Of a stretch of 64,000 nt of DNA, positions 23,428-34,870 are shown in pieces. Both the position numbers and the translations under genes were made by a program. Position 1 is the first letter of the stretch, and the number at the start of each line of letters is the position of its first letter. Below the pieces are notes generated by a model, which searched no databases, was not told the DNA's origin, and saw only the letters and a list, made by a program, of their open reading frames with translations. Source of the DNA: Typhlomys cinereus (Eukaryota; Chordata; Mammalia; Rodentia; Platacanthomyidae); contig JALPQD010000248.1 of assembly GCA_023101885.1 (NCBI GenBank), positions 521,423-585,422 on the forward strand. Direction: 5' to 3'.

Positions 23428-24730
23428 CCCTGTGAGTACAACTGATAAATTACAAACAGAATAAACCATTAGATTATTAAAGTTTCAAAATACTAATGTT
23501 GAAGAAAAATACATTTCTGTACATTCAAAGATATTAAAAGGAAAGCAAGGGAATTTTAGAGCCTCATGGACACATATTAGGGAAATTAGAAAATCTGGAT
23601 ATGGTTTCTTGAGAAGACATTTCGTTTTCATAATTTTACTGTATGTAGTAAAGGATTAATACAATATCATTATATTAATAAAGAAAACGAGTTTGTAGTT
23701 CAAATTGTAAAGAATAAAAAAGTTTTTTGCATACTTGCATAGATTTAACCAAAGAATTTTCTAAATTTTTAATGTGAAATAAGTAATCATAGTAACGTGT
23801 ATTCTCATGCAGAAAAGTATGTATGATTGTAAATTTATCTTAAAATGAAAAGTAAACAGTAAACAAATGTTAAAGAAATGTTGCAATCCAATATTGCTAG
23901 TGAACATTATTTCAAAATTCCTTAATAGACTGCATTCAGGAACACCACCTCAAAGAAGATAATTTTTTTAGAAAGATTGGCTTGGTGTTTTAAAAGCATT
24001 CAAAGACATTTTCTGTATTAAAAACATGAAGATGAAAAACTGCAATATTTTGATACTTACTAACAAATATTTTCAAAATTTAACAATTATTCATAGCCAA
24101 AACACTCAGCATGCTAGAAGCTTGAAGAAACATCTTTAAGCTGAAACAGAATATTTACCAAAATAACCACAATAGTCAAAAACATCCAACAGATAGAAAT
24201 AAATTCCTGCATTTCATATTCATGGATATCTTCTGATATGCAGATAATGTGAATTACAAAGGACAGAAATAATAGTTTAGTATCTGATATAGCAAATCTA
24301 AGACTATGTATATACACACTATATTCAACAATATGAAAAATAGCGGAAAGAGGCATCTAAAACTTAGCAATCTAAAATTTTTAAGAGTTTATTCTTCTCT
24401 GTGGCCTGTTTCTGCTGGGATGACTTAATCCTCAAGGCTATCCCTAAACCATCATGAGTATGATACTTGCTTCCTACTGATTGAGAAAGTCAGCAGGAAT
24501 CTAGGACCATTCAAACTCCACAACAAATGTCTACCCCTTACTTTCATTCATCTTCATTGGCTCTCTCTACAAATGCAAACAGTAGAGAAAATGGGAATCT
24601 GTAATGCATAAAATCCAGTGAGAATTAGAAGGTGAGAAATTCACAACTTTAGTCACTCAAGTACAAAGTATGATTTCCTGAAAAGTATGTATATATGTAT
24701 AAATTATCTTATAACGATGTTTTGTTTTTG
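23428..24730. other. Unique AT-rich DNA
   Basis: Nothing recognised; no coding frame above chance length. Confidence 0.5.
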
Positions 24731-24844
24731 GACTCATGTGAATATTTTGGTCCCTAATGCTGCAGCTACATTTCTTTTTGGTCTCTGACGAGATGGTTTC
24801 TTACAACAGGAATATTTTGTAGTTTTAACCACCATATGTCAAAT

Positions 24845-24965
24845 GCAGAATGACATGTAATCCAAGCTGATCTCAAAGTTACTATGTAGCTAATAATGAC
24901 TTTGAACTCATGATGTCTCTCCCAGCATTTATTTATATTAGGTGAGATTACAAATATAGACCAAA
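24845..24965 (-). mobile_element. Diverged B1-like SINE, antisense
   Basis: CCAAGCTGATCTCAAAGTTA..., TTGAACTCATGATGTCTCTC, CCAGCATT and GAGATTACAAA follow the order of an antisense B1 (7SL-derived) element. Heavily mutated, so old; assignment is tentative. Confidence 0.4.
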
Positions 24966-25133
24966 GGCTGGGCTGCTATATTGACTACACAAGGTAATTA
25001 TACATCACTCTCATCCCCACAAACATAAAACATCCTGTGTTTCAAATGTCAGCAACTTAAAATGTCAGTAAAGCTTCTGACACCAGAACTGTCAGATAGA
25101 TAACTTACAGTGAACTTCTAGTCAGAAGAAAAT

Positions 25134-25134
<1 letters not shown>

Positions 25135-25173
<39 letters not shown>
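25135..25173. repeat. (CA)n microsatellite
   Basis: About 19 uninterrupted CA units, not attached to a recognisable SINE, unlike most other CA tracts here. Confidence 0.95.
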
Positions 25174-25177
<4 letters not shown>

Positions 25178-25349
25178 ATCTGTGTGACCTAATGACTTTC
25201 AATTGAGTTTAGTTCTGATGTATTTCCACAGTGACCCTGAGAGAGTGGAAGGTGTCAATAGGGAGTAAGAAGGAAGTAAAACATTTGATACCATTCAAAT
25301 AAATAAAGGTTCTCATTGATTAAACCAGATTGATCAGGAAATTAGTTTT

Positions 25350-25378
25350 TTTATTATTTATTATTTATTCAATTGTGG

Positions 25379-25433
<55 letters not shown>

Positions 25434-25644
25434 ACCACGGGCGAATTCGGGAACCACCATGGACCACCTCCACCTCCTCCTTGTTTACTCTGCCCCGGAT
25501 TCACAGGCTCCGCCCTACCAGGACCAGAACTGGAGGCCTGCCCCTGCTTCCATCGGGTGTCTATACTGTGGGGTCTAGGATCCGAACTCAAGACCCTCTG
25601 CCTGCAAGGCAGAGGCTTAACCCCTGAGACACTTCTCCAGCCCC
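25350..25644 (-). mobile_element. SINE, antisense, full length, exact 14-bp target duplication
   Basis: Reversed young SINE: A/T tail (25350-25376), (GT)n at 25385-25430, body, and complete tRNA-like head ending CTCCAGCCCC. AGGAAATTAGTTTT at 25336-25349 and 25645-25658 is an exact target repeat. The long GT run is the copied and expanded CA-rich tail of the SINE. Low divergence from 20625-20890 points to recent activity. Confidence 0.92.
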
Positions 25645-25658
25645 AGGAAATTAGTTTT

Positions 25659-26530
25659 AATATTACCCAAGATCTATTATTTTGAGGAAAGTTTGCTCAT
25701 TTGTATTGCCCTAGAATGTTTGACCCACATTTGAAAAATAAAGGAAAAGAGTCATTAATTTGCTATCACAAAGATACTTCCAGCAGTTTAATAAACCAAA
25801 GTAAAGTGTAACACCTTGGAATATAAGTAGTTCACTTGCCTTGAAAGTTTTAATAAGAGAAAACATATTCTCTTTTAGGAATTTATGTAGGGATTTGAAC
25901 AGTGGAGAGTATTTCAGCTGTGTTTTTCTCTTGATCATACATATTCAGGATGAACAGAGAAACTGTAATTAAATGATAAAGGATCACTTAGAAACAAGTA
26001 AACAGCAAAACACAATATTTTGATTCCTGACATGGTGCTTTATTTATTTACTTATTTACTTACTTATTTATTTAGTGGAAGCTAGTAAAGAAAAGCCTAC
26101 ATAAATTGAGGTTTTTTACCATAGGTTCAATCTTGGAGACAAATATAAATTAAGGCTAGCAGCTGAATATAAAATGAATGAAACATTGAGAAATTTGTTG
26201 GCATGGTTGTTCTGTATGTTAATGCTGTTTTATTTTCATGAGCGAGTGTCCCATGTCTTCTGACATGCAGAGTAATGCATTCAGTCTTGCCAGAGTTCGA
26301 GAAATAATGGCTGTCTAATGTCTGTTATCAATAGGTATCTAACTCTTTTCTAATATCAATAACTTACTCCTAAATCTATTTAATACAAGCAAGCCAGAGT
26401 ATTAATGCATTCTAATTCATGAATGCATGTAACATTATTTCTCCCTTTATAGACTTTACTTTAAAAATATTAGAAAGATTAGAATGTAAAGTTAGATGCA
26501 ATACCAGGTCTTTTTTCTGTTGACATATCT
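25659..26530. other. Unique AT-rich DNA with short TTTA-type repeat
   Basis: A degenerate (TTTA/CTTA)n stretch lies at about 26040-26074. Otherwise no feature recognised. Confidence 0.5.
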
Positions 26531-26822
26531 TTTAAAAATTTATTTATTACCTTTTACCTAATTGAACAAGCTCAATGGGTAGGTACATTCACCCTATTTT
26601 TCCTTTTTCCCTCCTTCACTCCCCCCCCTTTCCTCCATCTTCTTCTCTTGATGTTTCCAGCCTGTTCCCTCCCATTCTCCAGAACATCTGTTTATGTGGG
26701 CGCTGAATTTCTCTCTGAGTTGTCTACACTAGTGAGGATCCAGGATTCAGCGGCATACCTTGGGTCACCTTCTCAGGCCACCCTCTAATTTGGGAACTCC
26801 ATTATATCTGTCTTACTTCAGT
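26531..26822 (-). mobile_element. L1 3' end, antisense, joined to an inverted L1 piece
   Basis: Antisense L1 3' terminus: A-rich end at 26531-26550, pyrimidine tract 26597-26680, then 3' UTR text to about 26822. Immediately next to it is an upstream L1 segment in the opposite orientation (26823-27500). Together they fit one minus-strand L1 whose 5' part was inverted at insertion. Confidence 0.7.
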
Positions 26823-27500
26823 GACACGAGTATATCTATGTTCATTGCAGTACTATTTACAATAGCAAAGTCATGGAATTAACCCAAATGTCCAACAGTT
26901 GATGAATGGATAATGAAAATGTAGAGCATTTATACAATGGAATACTATTCAGCCATCAAAAATGTGTTAATGAAATTTAGTGGTAAATGGATGGAATTAG
27001 AATTAGAAGAAGTTATAGTGAGTGAAATATTCCAGGCACAGAAAGTTAGACACCATATGTTCTCCTTTATAATTGGTTCCTAGTTCCAAGCCCATTTAAT
27101 GACAAACTCAAAGGTAAATCTCTGTAACACCCATTATAACTGCAAAGGATTATAACTAGGAGGGAAGACAAAAGAAGACCTCAAAAGAAGGAGACAAAAG
27201 AACACACCTCAGTAGAGAAATTAGGCCACAGGTCATATACTGCCTGTAAATAGTGAGATATCTGATGCAGCTCACTCTCACTTCTCTTCCTGTTCACTTG
27301 GGACTAGACAGGTTTGACTTTCCTCAGTTATGGCGGAGATAGACACTGGCAGTTAGATGGTAACCAACAAGCTACCGGGAGGCTGATCCCTCTCACTACT
27401 GTGTCCTACTCTTATTCTTCCACCTACCTTTACGCCTCTTCTTATATTAAGACTTTCATTTCAACAGCCTTTTATCTTTGGTTAGGAGATGATGCTTTTG
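26823..27500 (+). mobile_element. L1 ORF2 C-terminus and 3' UTR, sense (inverted segment)
   Basis: Matches the full-length L1 from its ORF2 end (TATGTTCATTGCAGTACTAT; compare 8694 on), through ...AATACTATTCAGCCATCAAAAATG and the ORF2 stop region, into the 3' UTR (ACTACTGTGTCCTACTC, GGTTAGGAGATGATG; compare 19880-19985). It is a different, older subfamily than the 2980-10067 copy. The ORF2 piece is not open. The 3' terminus is absent here and is supplied, antisense, by 26531-26822. Confidence 0.75.
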
Positions 27501-27565
27501 TATTTTTAAAGCTCTTCATGGAGAGGCCTATTTTTATCTATGAGAGTGATAAACACTGCACTAAT

Positions 27566-27910
27566 TTTTTTTTTTATTGCTGTAACAAAATGCTTGACAA
27601 AAGAAATGGAAGGAAGGAAAGAAGGGTGTATTCTGTTTCACAAGTTGACAATACATTTCGCCATACAGGAGAAAGAGTGAGAACTTCTCATTGTTTCTGC
27701 TGTCAGCCAACACAGAAAGATGAATGCAAATGTTTGGTTTGGTTTCTCCATTTTATTCCCTATATGACCCCAGAGAATGGAAGGTATCTGGAATCTGCCA
27801 ACAGATTTTCCCTAACAATTATGCTAATCTGGGATTATCGCCCAGAGGGTATCAGTAATTTTTTCAGTTGAGTTTAGATACTGGCTACTGGACATCCATA
27901 TTAACCATCA
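27566..27910 (-). mobile_element. Rodent interspersed repeat (MaLR- or URR1-like), antisense
   Basis: TTATTGCTGTAACAAAATGC at the left and CATATTAACCATCATTC at the right resemble the ends of a common rodent repeat often seen as ...TTGCTGTGATAAAATGCC...AATATTAACCATCACA. The interior is diverged. I cannot decide between an LTR and a DNA-transposon family without alignment. Confidence 0.45.
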
Positions 27911-29734
27911 TTCATACGAACTAATATATTTTCTCTTGAGCAGAGGAAAGGAAAATGCTCAAAACCAGTCTCTTTTCTTACAGTTTCCATGGCAACCCAC
28001 ACAGTTAAGTAAGTGATAACAAGAACCTGAGTCCAGCATCATTTTCAACAGCTGGGCTGAACAACTGGTCCTCACTCAACACTCTTGAACTTGTTTCCAT
28101 GACCTAGTCCCAAGAAAGAAGAGATATATCATTCATTTGAACTTTAGAAGCAGGTTCTTGTTTTTAATTTTTGTGGATTCATAGTCTGTAACCCTCTCAT
28201 TCATGGTCCTAATTAGATAAAATTTATGTATGGGAGCTATGGAAAGTAGAGCATACTCTTGAGAATCTATATTTTTCTCATTTCCATTCATTTAGAAAAG
28301 GTAATGATGTCTGATTGTCAAAGTCTGGTCTTTAGGTAGTAAACTGGATATGGGCCTACTCTTCTTTGGAGGCATCTTTTTATTTATTTTATTTTTTATT
28401 CATTGTGACCCTGTCACTGTAAGAGCTTTAATTAGTATTGAACACAGCCTGGCAGATGCTCACATCCGGAGCTTCTTTAAAACTACATTATTAATTCTAC
28501 AATTCTCCATGATTGTGAATGAATAGCAATATCAACTTCAAGATTCTTCTATCTGACTTTTTAAGATCATTATTAGCTAGATTCATATTTTTTCTGCTAG
28601 CTCAGTCTTTTCCTCTCAAATCATGTCTCTCAATTGCATGGCCAGAAGAGGGAAAGAGTTCTTCTCTTACAAAAGTGTTTATGATTTGTCTAAGTTTAAT
28701 TTAATTTATTTGTAGATGTAGCCCCCTGAGGCCTCATCAATACTCCAGTGTAGCCCAACTACATTTTTGCTTTTGTGTTCCTTTAATGATGCTTGGTACT
28801 TTAGCAAAAAAAAAAAAAAAAAAAAAAAAGATGGTGGTTTGGCTATCCAGAGAATATGAAAACAATCCATTAAATAAATGAATCTTAATATTGATAGAGA
28901 GCCCCTTTGTAGCCAAGCAATATTTCACTCTAAGCACAATGCTTATAGGAATGGTTTCCAAAGCTGTCTAAGATATAATTCTTTAGCATGACTCCAAACA
29001 AAAGAATATTGTCATCTGGTTATGCAATTGTACCTCCTTGCATTAAAGTCTTTATTTATGTGAGCACTATGTCTTTTAAAAATGACTGAGGTGGATATCT
29101 TGAATAGTAAATGGGGAAGGGGAGAATAATACCTATTTTCAGAATATAACCCAACCATCAAATGACTTGTTGAACACAGCATCAATCTTGTAGCTGCCCA
29201 GACCTCTCCCCTTTCCTACAGATGAACGGGCATCATGCTGACTTGGCTTCCACATAGACATAAATGTGCTCCTTGCCAAGGGAAACGATTATGAGCATTT
29301 TGCTTACAGCAATCTGCAGAGTCGTGCTTGTCTGAGAGCTGGGTCTCTTTTCTTTATCATTAAAAGGCCCTTCTATTCCCTGTTCCTGCACTGAAGATGA
29401 AAAGGAAAGCAAATTATTTTCAGGAAAGATGAAACTTTCAAAGGAATTCCTGTGTGTTTCAATGAACAGCAGAGAATGAATTTTATCACAGGGGCAATTT
29501 TAAGCAAATCTGTTCTTATACAGTTATTTTTTTTTTCTTTCCGTTCTGTATCATTATGCAGAAGCCTAGAATTACCCAGTGTTGCTTCATAGAGTCAAAC
29601 TGTCTCTTCAGGTCTAACTTCCAAGCACAGACAAACATAATTCTATTGACTCAGTACCTTATACACACAGGGAAGGACTTATTAGGAAACTTATTGGGAA
29701 AAGGAAGATTCTCAGTGGGTATGTGAATGGGGGA
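27911..29734. other. Mostly unique DNA with a 24-bp A run
   Basis: A homopolymer of A occupies 28806-28829. The rest shows no recognisable repeat or coding exon; reading frames are short. Confidence 0.5.
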
Positions 29735-30440
29735 TGCTGAGGTCCAGGTGCAGCCTGGATCCAGGATCCCTATAAGTGGACAAGGAGTTGGCAGAGATGG
29801 GGAATAGCAGACACACAACTTGGGGCTGAGTGAATCTGAACTCGTTTATTGAAGCTTACAGCAGAGTTTATATTAAAAAATCTAGGGTAGGGGGCAAAGA
29901 ATGCTTTGCCACAACCGCAAACAGAGGAAAACAGAGAACACTATCCTCCCAGCCTCCTTTTCTATGTGCTCAGCAGAAACTACCTTTTGTATAAACAATT
30001 TTTTTTATTTCAGCTCCTACAAACTTATTAGGTACACCAGTTCCCTCCCTTCCTCCTCCTCCCCCCCTACCCCCTGTTCCCCCTCCCCACCTCTCTCCCT
30101 CCCCATCCCCCAGTGCCTCCCGCCCCAATTCCCAGAGAGTCCTTTCTTGTGCATGTCTGATTTTCCTCTGGGCCCTCCTCTCCGATGACGTTCAAGGACC
30201 CAGTGGCCTTTCCCTGAACGCTTTCCCGTGTTCCCCTTAGGTATAGGAACACTGCTGTGGCTGCCAATCCTTTACCTCCAAGGCTCTTGGTGCCTTTAGC
30301 AGATGCTAGACTTTGTGTATAAACAATTTTTAAGAACCTAACCCATTGCTTGGGGGTAAAGGCACAAACAGGACCTATTACAGTCCATTACACATTTACT
30401 GGCTCTGTTCCATTGCCCCAGTATCTCCAAATCTATCTAT
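29735..30440 (-). mobile_element. Retroviral-type LTR remnant, antisense, split by L1
   Basis: Read on the minus strand, a TATAAA (29867-29872) is followed within about 20 bp by AATAAA (29845-29850, in CTTCAATAAACGAG). About 110 bp of U5-like sequence then ends near ...ACCTCAGCA (29735). TATA and polyA signal so close together is the arrangement of class II (betaretrovirus-like) LTRs with a short R. The upstream U3 continues beyond the L1 at 30004-30315 (from 30332), but its start is not identified. No internal genes are seen. Confidence 0.45.
30004..30315 (-). mobile_element. Short young L1 3' end, antisense, 16-bp target duplication
   Basis: 312 bp of L1 3' UTR close in sequence to the 2980-10067 element (antisense of 9650-9930): polyT-rich start, pyrimidine tract 30040-30125, then the CCTCTGGGCCCTCCTCTCCG block. 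TGTATAAACAATTTTT at 29988-30003 and 30316-30331 is an exact target repeat. It interrupts an older LTR, so the LTR came first. Confidence 0.88.
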
Positions 30441-32009
30441 TTTACAATGATCCACCAAATAGCCATAGAGATTATGTGAAATGTATACATTCTGGCTAAC
30501 AAAGAAAAGGCAGGAGTGACATCTACTTGCTGTGTGTGATCAGACATGGTGTCTCCAGGTAAAGTTAAAAGCAGGCATGACACTTAGTTGCTAAAAGGGA
30601 ATGGACAATGCATTCATTGCATTTACAACCATGCATTTACATATCTCAAATGCATAGGCAAGGAACTATAAGGGGAGATGATAACTTAACCAGTCCTGGA
30701 GAAGAACAAAAGAGATCTAAGAACAGATGGGAGGTGAACTCAACTCCCAGAGGAAGGAATTCACCTGCCATTGTGTATGCAGACAAGAGGCAAAACTCAA
30801 TTTACAAAAAGGAGGTGTCCCTGACAACTGCCCATTTTAGATGCTAATGTGTCATTCTCCAGAGAATAGGCTTTAGCCCTGACAACCCACATACTCTCCT
30901 TATTTATTCCAGATAAGCCATATCCTGTTTTCAGAAATGCCTTCTTTGATACAGTTTTCCCCATGCTATGACCTTGTCAAATAACTTGGTTGATTGAGGA
31001 CGTGGCACGGGGTGATGTGGGAAATACAGGGATAAAATGACATTTTATGTAACTCTCAAAGAAATAAAAAATGTAGGCAAAGAAGTAACCATCTTCTATT
31101 CATCTTTAAAAGAACAAGCTGCACATGAAGACATCAACTCCACTGCCACGATGAATTTTATTCTTGTCACATGTTCTCATCACACCTATTATAGCATATG
31201 CTCTCTAATGTCAATCATTTAAACTTGCTTCAATTCTATTCAAAAATTCTAAAATTCAGCCTGACAGTAGCAATGTAGAGATTGGCACAATAAAAGCCCT
31301 TATTCGTGTAGTGTGAAATTACACTGAAGGAATCACTGTTAAGTCTTTAAATCACTCAAAGTGATGATTCTGCATTAAACATGATCCAGGACTGGCTCTG
31401 TGATTTACTAACTCCATTTTCTGTGACGCTGTGGACAAACCTTCTGCTAGTTCATCAGTAAAGAGATACACCACCACTCATATTCAGGGTCACACGGAGC
31501 TGGGAACACAGGGAGCGATTCTTAAAATGCATCTCACAGCCTTCTTTGCCAATACTTATCACTTGAGAAAGGCTTCAGGTGGAAGAAAAAGGAAATTAAA
31601 ACACAAGTTTGCAACGATAGGAAAAGAAGCATCAGTTTCCAGGGTATCACGGGAACATAGGTGAGGGCGTAGACTGAATTTTCTTTTAATCTTGAAGAGT
31701 AGCTGGGGAAAGCGACATGAGATCACAAATGTGCTATTCCATCCTATCACAGGAGAATGTCATGTGCGTGTTCTCAATGGAGATGGAGAAAGATTGATGT
31801 AGAATTGAGGGCTTCGAGCCTGCTTGTGCTCAAACGGCAGCGATGGAAGAACAACGACGGGATCCATGTGTCTGCTGCTCCATGCAGACATGAACCCATG
31901 ACACATTCTTAGTGAATACTGTAGGAAAATCAGCGGCATCGGGCAAGAAAGACATGGCGGAGCTAAAAATAACACAGCTATACCTTTTCCCAAGAGACTT
32001 CACATCTTA
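30441..32009. other. Mostly unique DNA; possible LTR continuation at left
   Basis: The first few hundred bases may still belong to the LTR split at 30004. Beyond that nothing is recognised. Frames near 31431-31993 are short and overlap on both strands without family resemblance. Confidence 0.4.
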
Positions 32010-32460
32010 CTACAGTCACTTGTTTCTCCATATTCCTTGCAGCTCTATTTACATTAAAACAAAAAGAAGAACAACTAAAATTGTGGATCATAAACATAAC
32101 TGAATACTATTTAAGAAAGATGAGATTGTTAGAATGGGCTAGTAAATGGATGGAACTAGAAAATAAGATATTAAGTTAGGCACCATAGACACGATAAAAT
32201 AAACCCCGGGTGTTCTTTCTTATGTGTAGATGCTAGCACAAAACTCTTGTCTGCAGAATTTGGTTTGAAACTCTGATGACAAATTTGGTGGTGTGGAATT
32301 TAGAAGTAAGGCAACAGAGATGGCCAAGGATTTGGTAGAGGATGATATCGTGCATAGTTAGCTGATGAGTGTTACCTGCTATGTTGGAAGATCAATGTAG
32401 TTTAAAGTCCATAGCTGGGAACTGTGTATTTGGTTGAGTTTTAGATGTTCTGGAGAGGGT
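32010..32460 (+). mobile_element. Old L1 ORF2-end/3' UTR fragment, sense
   Basis: GAATACTATTTAAG, AAATGGATGGAACTAGAAAA, ATATTAAGTTAGGCAC and GTTCTTTCTTATGTGTAGAT follow the order found at the ORF2 end of L1s (compare 26935-27070), but more diverged. 5' and 3' limits are approximate. Confidence 0.6.
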
Positions 32461-32872
32461 CTCTTTTTATTTCTGCTTTTGTATATTACGCCGTGATCTC
32501 TGATGTTGCATTTCTGTTTATGGTTTGGGGATTTTGTTTCCTACACATCTTGGTGTGAAGTCTATTTCTATTTTAAGTTTACTTTGAAGCATATTTTTTA
32601 TTTAAAAATAGCACCTTGAAAAACATTTTACCATAAACGATTTAGATAGCATAGGTCCATAGTAGCAAAAGAACATTACAGAACCAGTTTTAATGCTTTA
32701 GTATGTGACCTATTCACAATTAATTCAACATAAACCAAACAAATTGAATATACACTTTTCAGTGCAAATTTTTTGTAAGTTAATAAGAAGTTCATGTATT
32801 CTTGAAGAAAAAAAAAAGAACTTTCAGGACCCCATGACTTATTGACATGGTTTCTTTTGGTTCTGTGCACAT

Positions 32873-32913
<41 letters not shown>

Positions 32914-33220
32914 AACTGAGCACTCTGATGTTCAGAAATGTTATTGAAAATATTACCGCATATTAATGCCTGTAGCACTCCAAGGATACTTATGCTGTGT
33001 CTGCATCAGTGGTATATTGATACCATCATATGTGTCTCTCTAGAGGGGTTATGATTGCCCTAGTTACAGGATGATATGCAGGAAGCATAGGTCCAGGGCA
33101 TGTTGTCTATATATTCTTGGACATATCTTGAGGGTCCTTGTTACATTTTGGAAAGAAAAATTGTAATACACAAGTTGGATACTACATAAAAATAGAAATG
33201 AAGCAATGTCTACTTAAAAT
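32461..33220. other. Unique DNA with a CA microsatellite
   Basis: An interrupted (CA)n lies at 32870-32912. No SINE body is attached and no other feature is recognised. Confidence 0.55.
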
Positions 33221-33224
33221 AAAA

Positions 33225-33541
33225 AAAGACATGGTGGTCGGAGCAGAAAGCTGGCTGCTCACATCCTATCCACACATTTTTACTCACTCAGGGAGAGAAA
33301 GAGAGAGAGAGAGAAAGAGAGAGAGAGATCAAGCATACACAAAGAGACATACATACACACAGAAACAGAATCAAAGTGAGAGTCTGTAAGTCCCAGGTGC
33401 CTAACTAGGAAGCTACTTCCTTAAGGAAGGCTCCACCTCCTAAATGCTCTATAAACTCTCCAAACAGCACAACAAATGGGGAAACAAGTGTCCCAAAATG
33501 TTAGTCTATGAGATAGACGGATATTTCATGTCCAAAGCACA
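33225..33541 (-). mobile_element. Probable ORR1/MaLR-like LTR fragment, antisense
   Basis: The minus strand begins near TGCTTTGGACATGAAATATC and continues ...TTTGTTGTGCTGTTTGGAGAG, TAGGAGGTGGAGCC, which matches the layout of rodent MaLR LTR starts (VTTTGGA..., CTGTTTGG, AGGAGGTG..GCC). A (GA)n run at 33293-33329 sits inside. The 3' end with its polyA signal is not visible. Family inferred, not aligned. Confidence 0.5.
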
Positions 33542-33769
33542 ATTCATTATGAGTTCCACAAGGAAGTTTTCCCCCAGTATGTAAAAATCATTCTATAGCA
33601 TCAGTTGCTTCAATATCCTGCCCAGTTCTTTGTATTATTCTTTGCAAAAAAAAAAAGGGTTCCAGTTTGCTGGATGTCAATGATATGCTTTGATTTGTAT
33701 TTCCAGTTTGGATTTTCTTCTACCTTGAGGAATAAAACTGCTTTTTTTAAATTTTTCATTTATTATGAA

Positions 33770-33788
33770 AATTCAATTGTGCGTGTGT

Positions 33789-33827
<39 letters not shown>

Positions 33828-33927
33828 ACCATGGGCGAATTCGGGAACCACCATGGACGCCTCCACCTCCTCCTTGTTTACTCTGCCCCGGGATTCACAG
33901 GCTTCACCCTACCAGGACCGGAAACGC
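33770..33927 (-). mobile_element. SINE, antisense, 5'-truncated
   Basis: A/T tail (33750-33778), (GT)n at 33793-33824, then the body GAACCATGGGCGAATTCGGG... to CAGGACCGGAAACGCAG at about 33927, where identity stops. About half the element, including the whole tRNA-like head, is missing. The sequence is close to the young subfamily. Confidence 0.85.
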
Positions 33928-34671
33928 AGTTGACCGTGTGATGGCTGCTCTTTCTGAAATGTGCAGCAGTAGGCAGATGCTTTCAGATGAGCAAGTGCCC
34001 GTCCCAAGTGAACTTTGCCTTTCCTTCATGTTGGAGAAACAGTGCTTTTTTCTTCCATTTTTGCTTTTTGTTATTGTTGTTGCTTTCGTAGCTCTCCTTT
34101 CCTTATATAGATTTGACCCTTTGACAGGAAGTGATACCCATCTGCAATTGCACCTACCAAAATTACATCCTAGGGCAAACACTGTTTAAGGGTGCAATTG
34201 TAGCATGACATTCTACTAACTGTCCTTGACAGACAAGACAAAGATGCTGACTCTGAGTTCCAGAGCCGACCTCCTCAGAGCCTGGTAATTGCAAGGGCTT
34301 TCATCCTTCCTAGGATGCTCATGTTCAGAACCTTTAAATAATCAACAGGAGCATTTAGCAGTATTAGGCACCCGGTGAAGTCACTTCCACCTCCTGTGCT
34401 TCTACTTCACATTACGTTCATCACTTGGTTTGCAGCATTAAAATGCGGTCAAGCCTTCTTCCCTAATCAATGGTAATTATTTCCAGCAGATCTTAATGGA
34501 TAATTCAGTGATAAGACCTTCAGAGACCTGTCACTTTTAGAGGCAATGAAAACAAATAGTTGGGAAAAGAAAAATAAAGAAAAGAAAACAAAAGCAACAA
34601 GGTCCTATGATGAGCCAAAACCTTGGAAGGGTTGTGATAAGTGTAAGACTTAATTAAAAACTTTATTTAAG
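33928..34671. other. Unique DNA
   Basis: No repeat recognised. Opposed frames at 33904-34189 are about 83-92 codons, overlap each other and lack family resemblance. Confidence 0.5.
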
Positions 34672-34870
34672 CCTTGGGCTGGTTGTACAGGCCCTATCAC
34701 CCCAACGAGATGAGACAGGAAATCACAAATTTAATGCCAACCCAGATAGTTTAATGAGACTCTGCCTCAAAATAACATATAAAAATTGGGAACGTATCTC
34801 AGTAGAGCACTTGCTTTTCTGTATGAGGTGCTGTGTTTAATCCCTATGTACTTTAATAAATAAAAAAAAC
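34672..34870 (+). mobile_element. B4-like SINE (B1 fused to ID), sense
   Basis: The left half has B1-style text (CCAACCCAGATAGTTTAATG, GAGACTCTGCCTCAAAATAA). The right half has an ID-type tRNA head (GGGAACGTATCTCAGTAGAG, CACTTGC, then GTGCTGTGTTTAATCCC as B box), ending in AATAAATAAAAAAAA. That B1+ID order is the B4 SINE layout. Diverged, so old. Confidence 0.65.

Noticed and set aside
11145..25685. Recurrent protein-like frames in several loci (e.g. 11145, 20693, 22078, 25383) sharing EPRANSGTTMD and LFTLP strings
   Set aside because: They are antisense translations of the same SINE body with a TG-repeat lead-in, not a gene family.
27314..27871. 185-codon plus-strand frame, the longest outside the L1 ORFs
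   Set aside because: It runs from an L1 3' UTR into a different interspersed repeat; it has no domain, and its composition is that of the repeats.
31431..31993. Overlapping short frames on both strands near 31.4-32.0 kb
   Set aside because: 60-77 codons each, mutually overlapping, no recognised motif; the right edge merges into an old L1 fragment.
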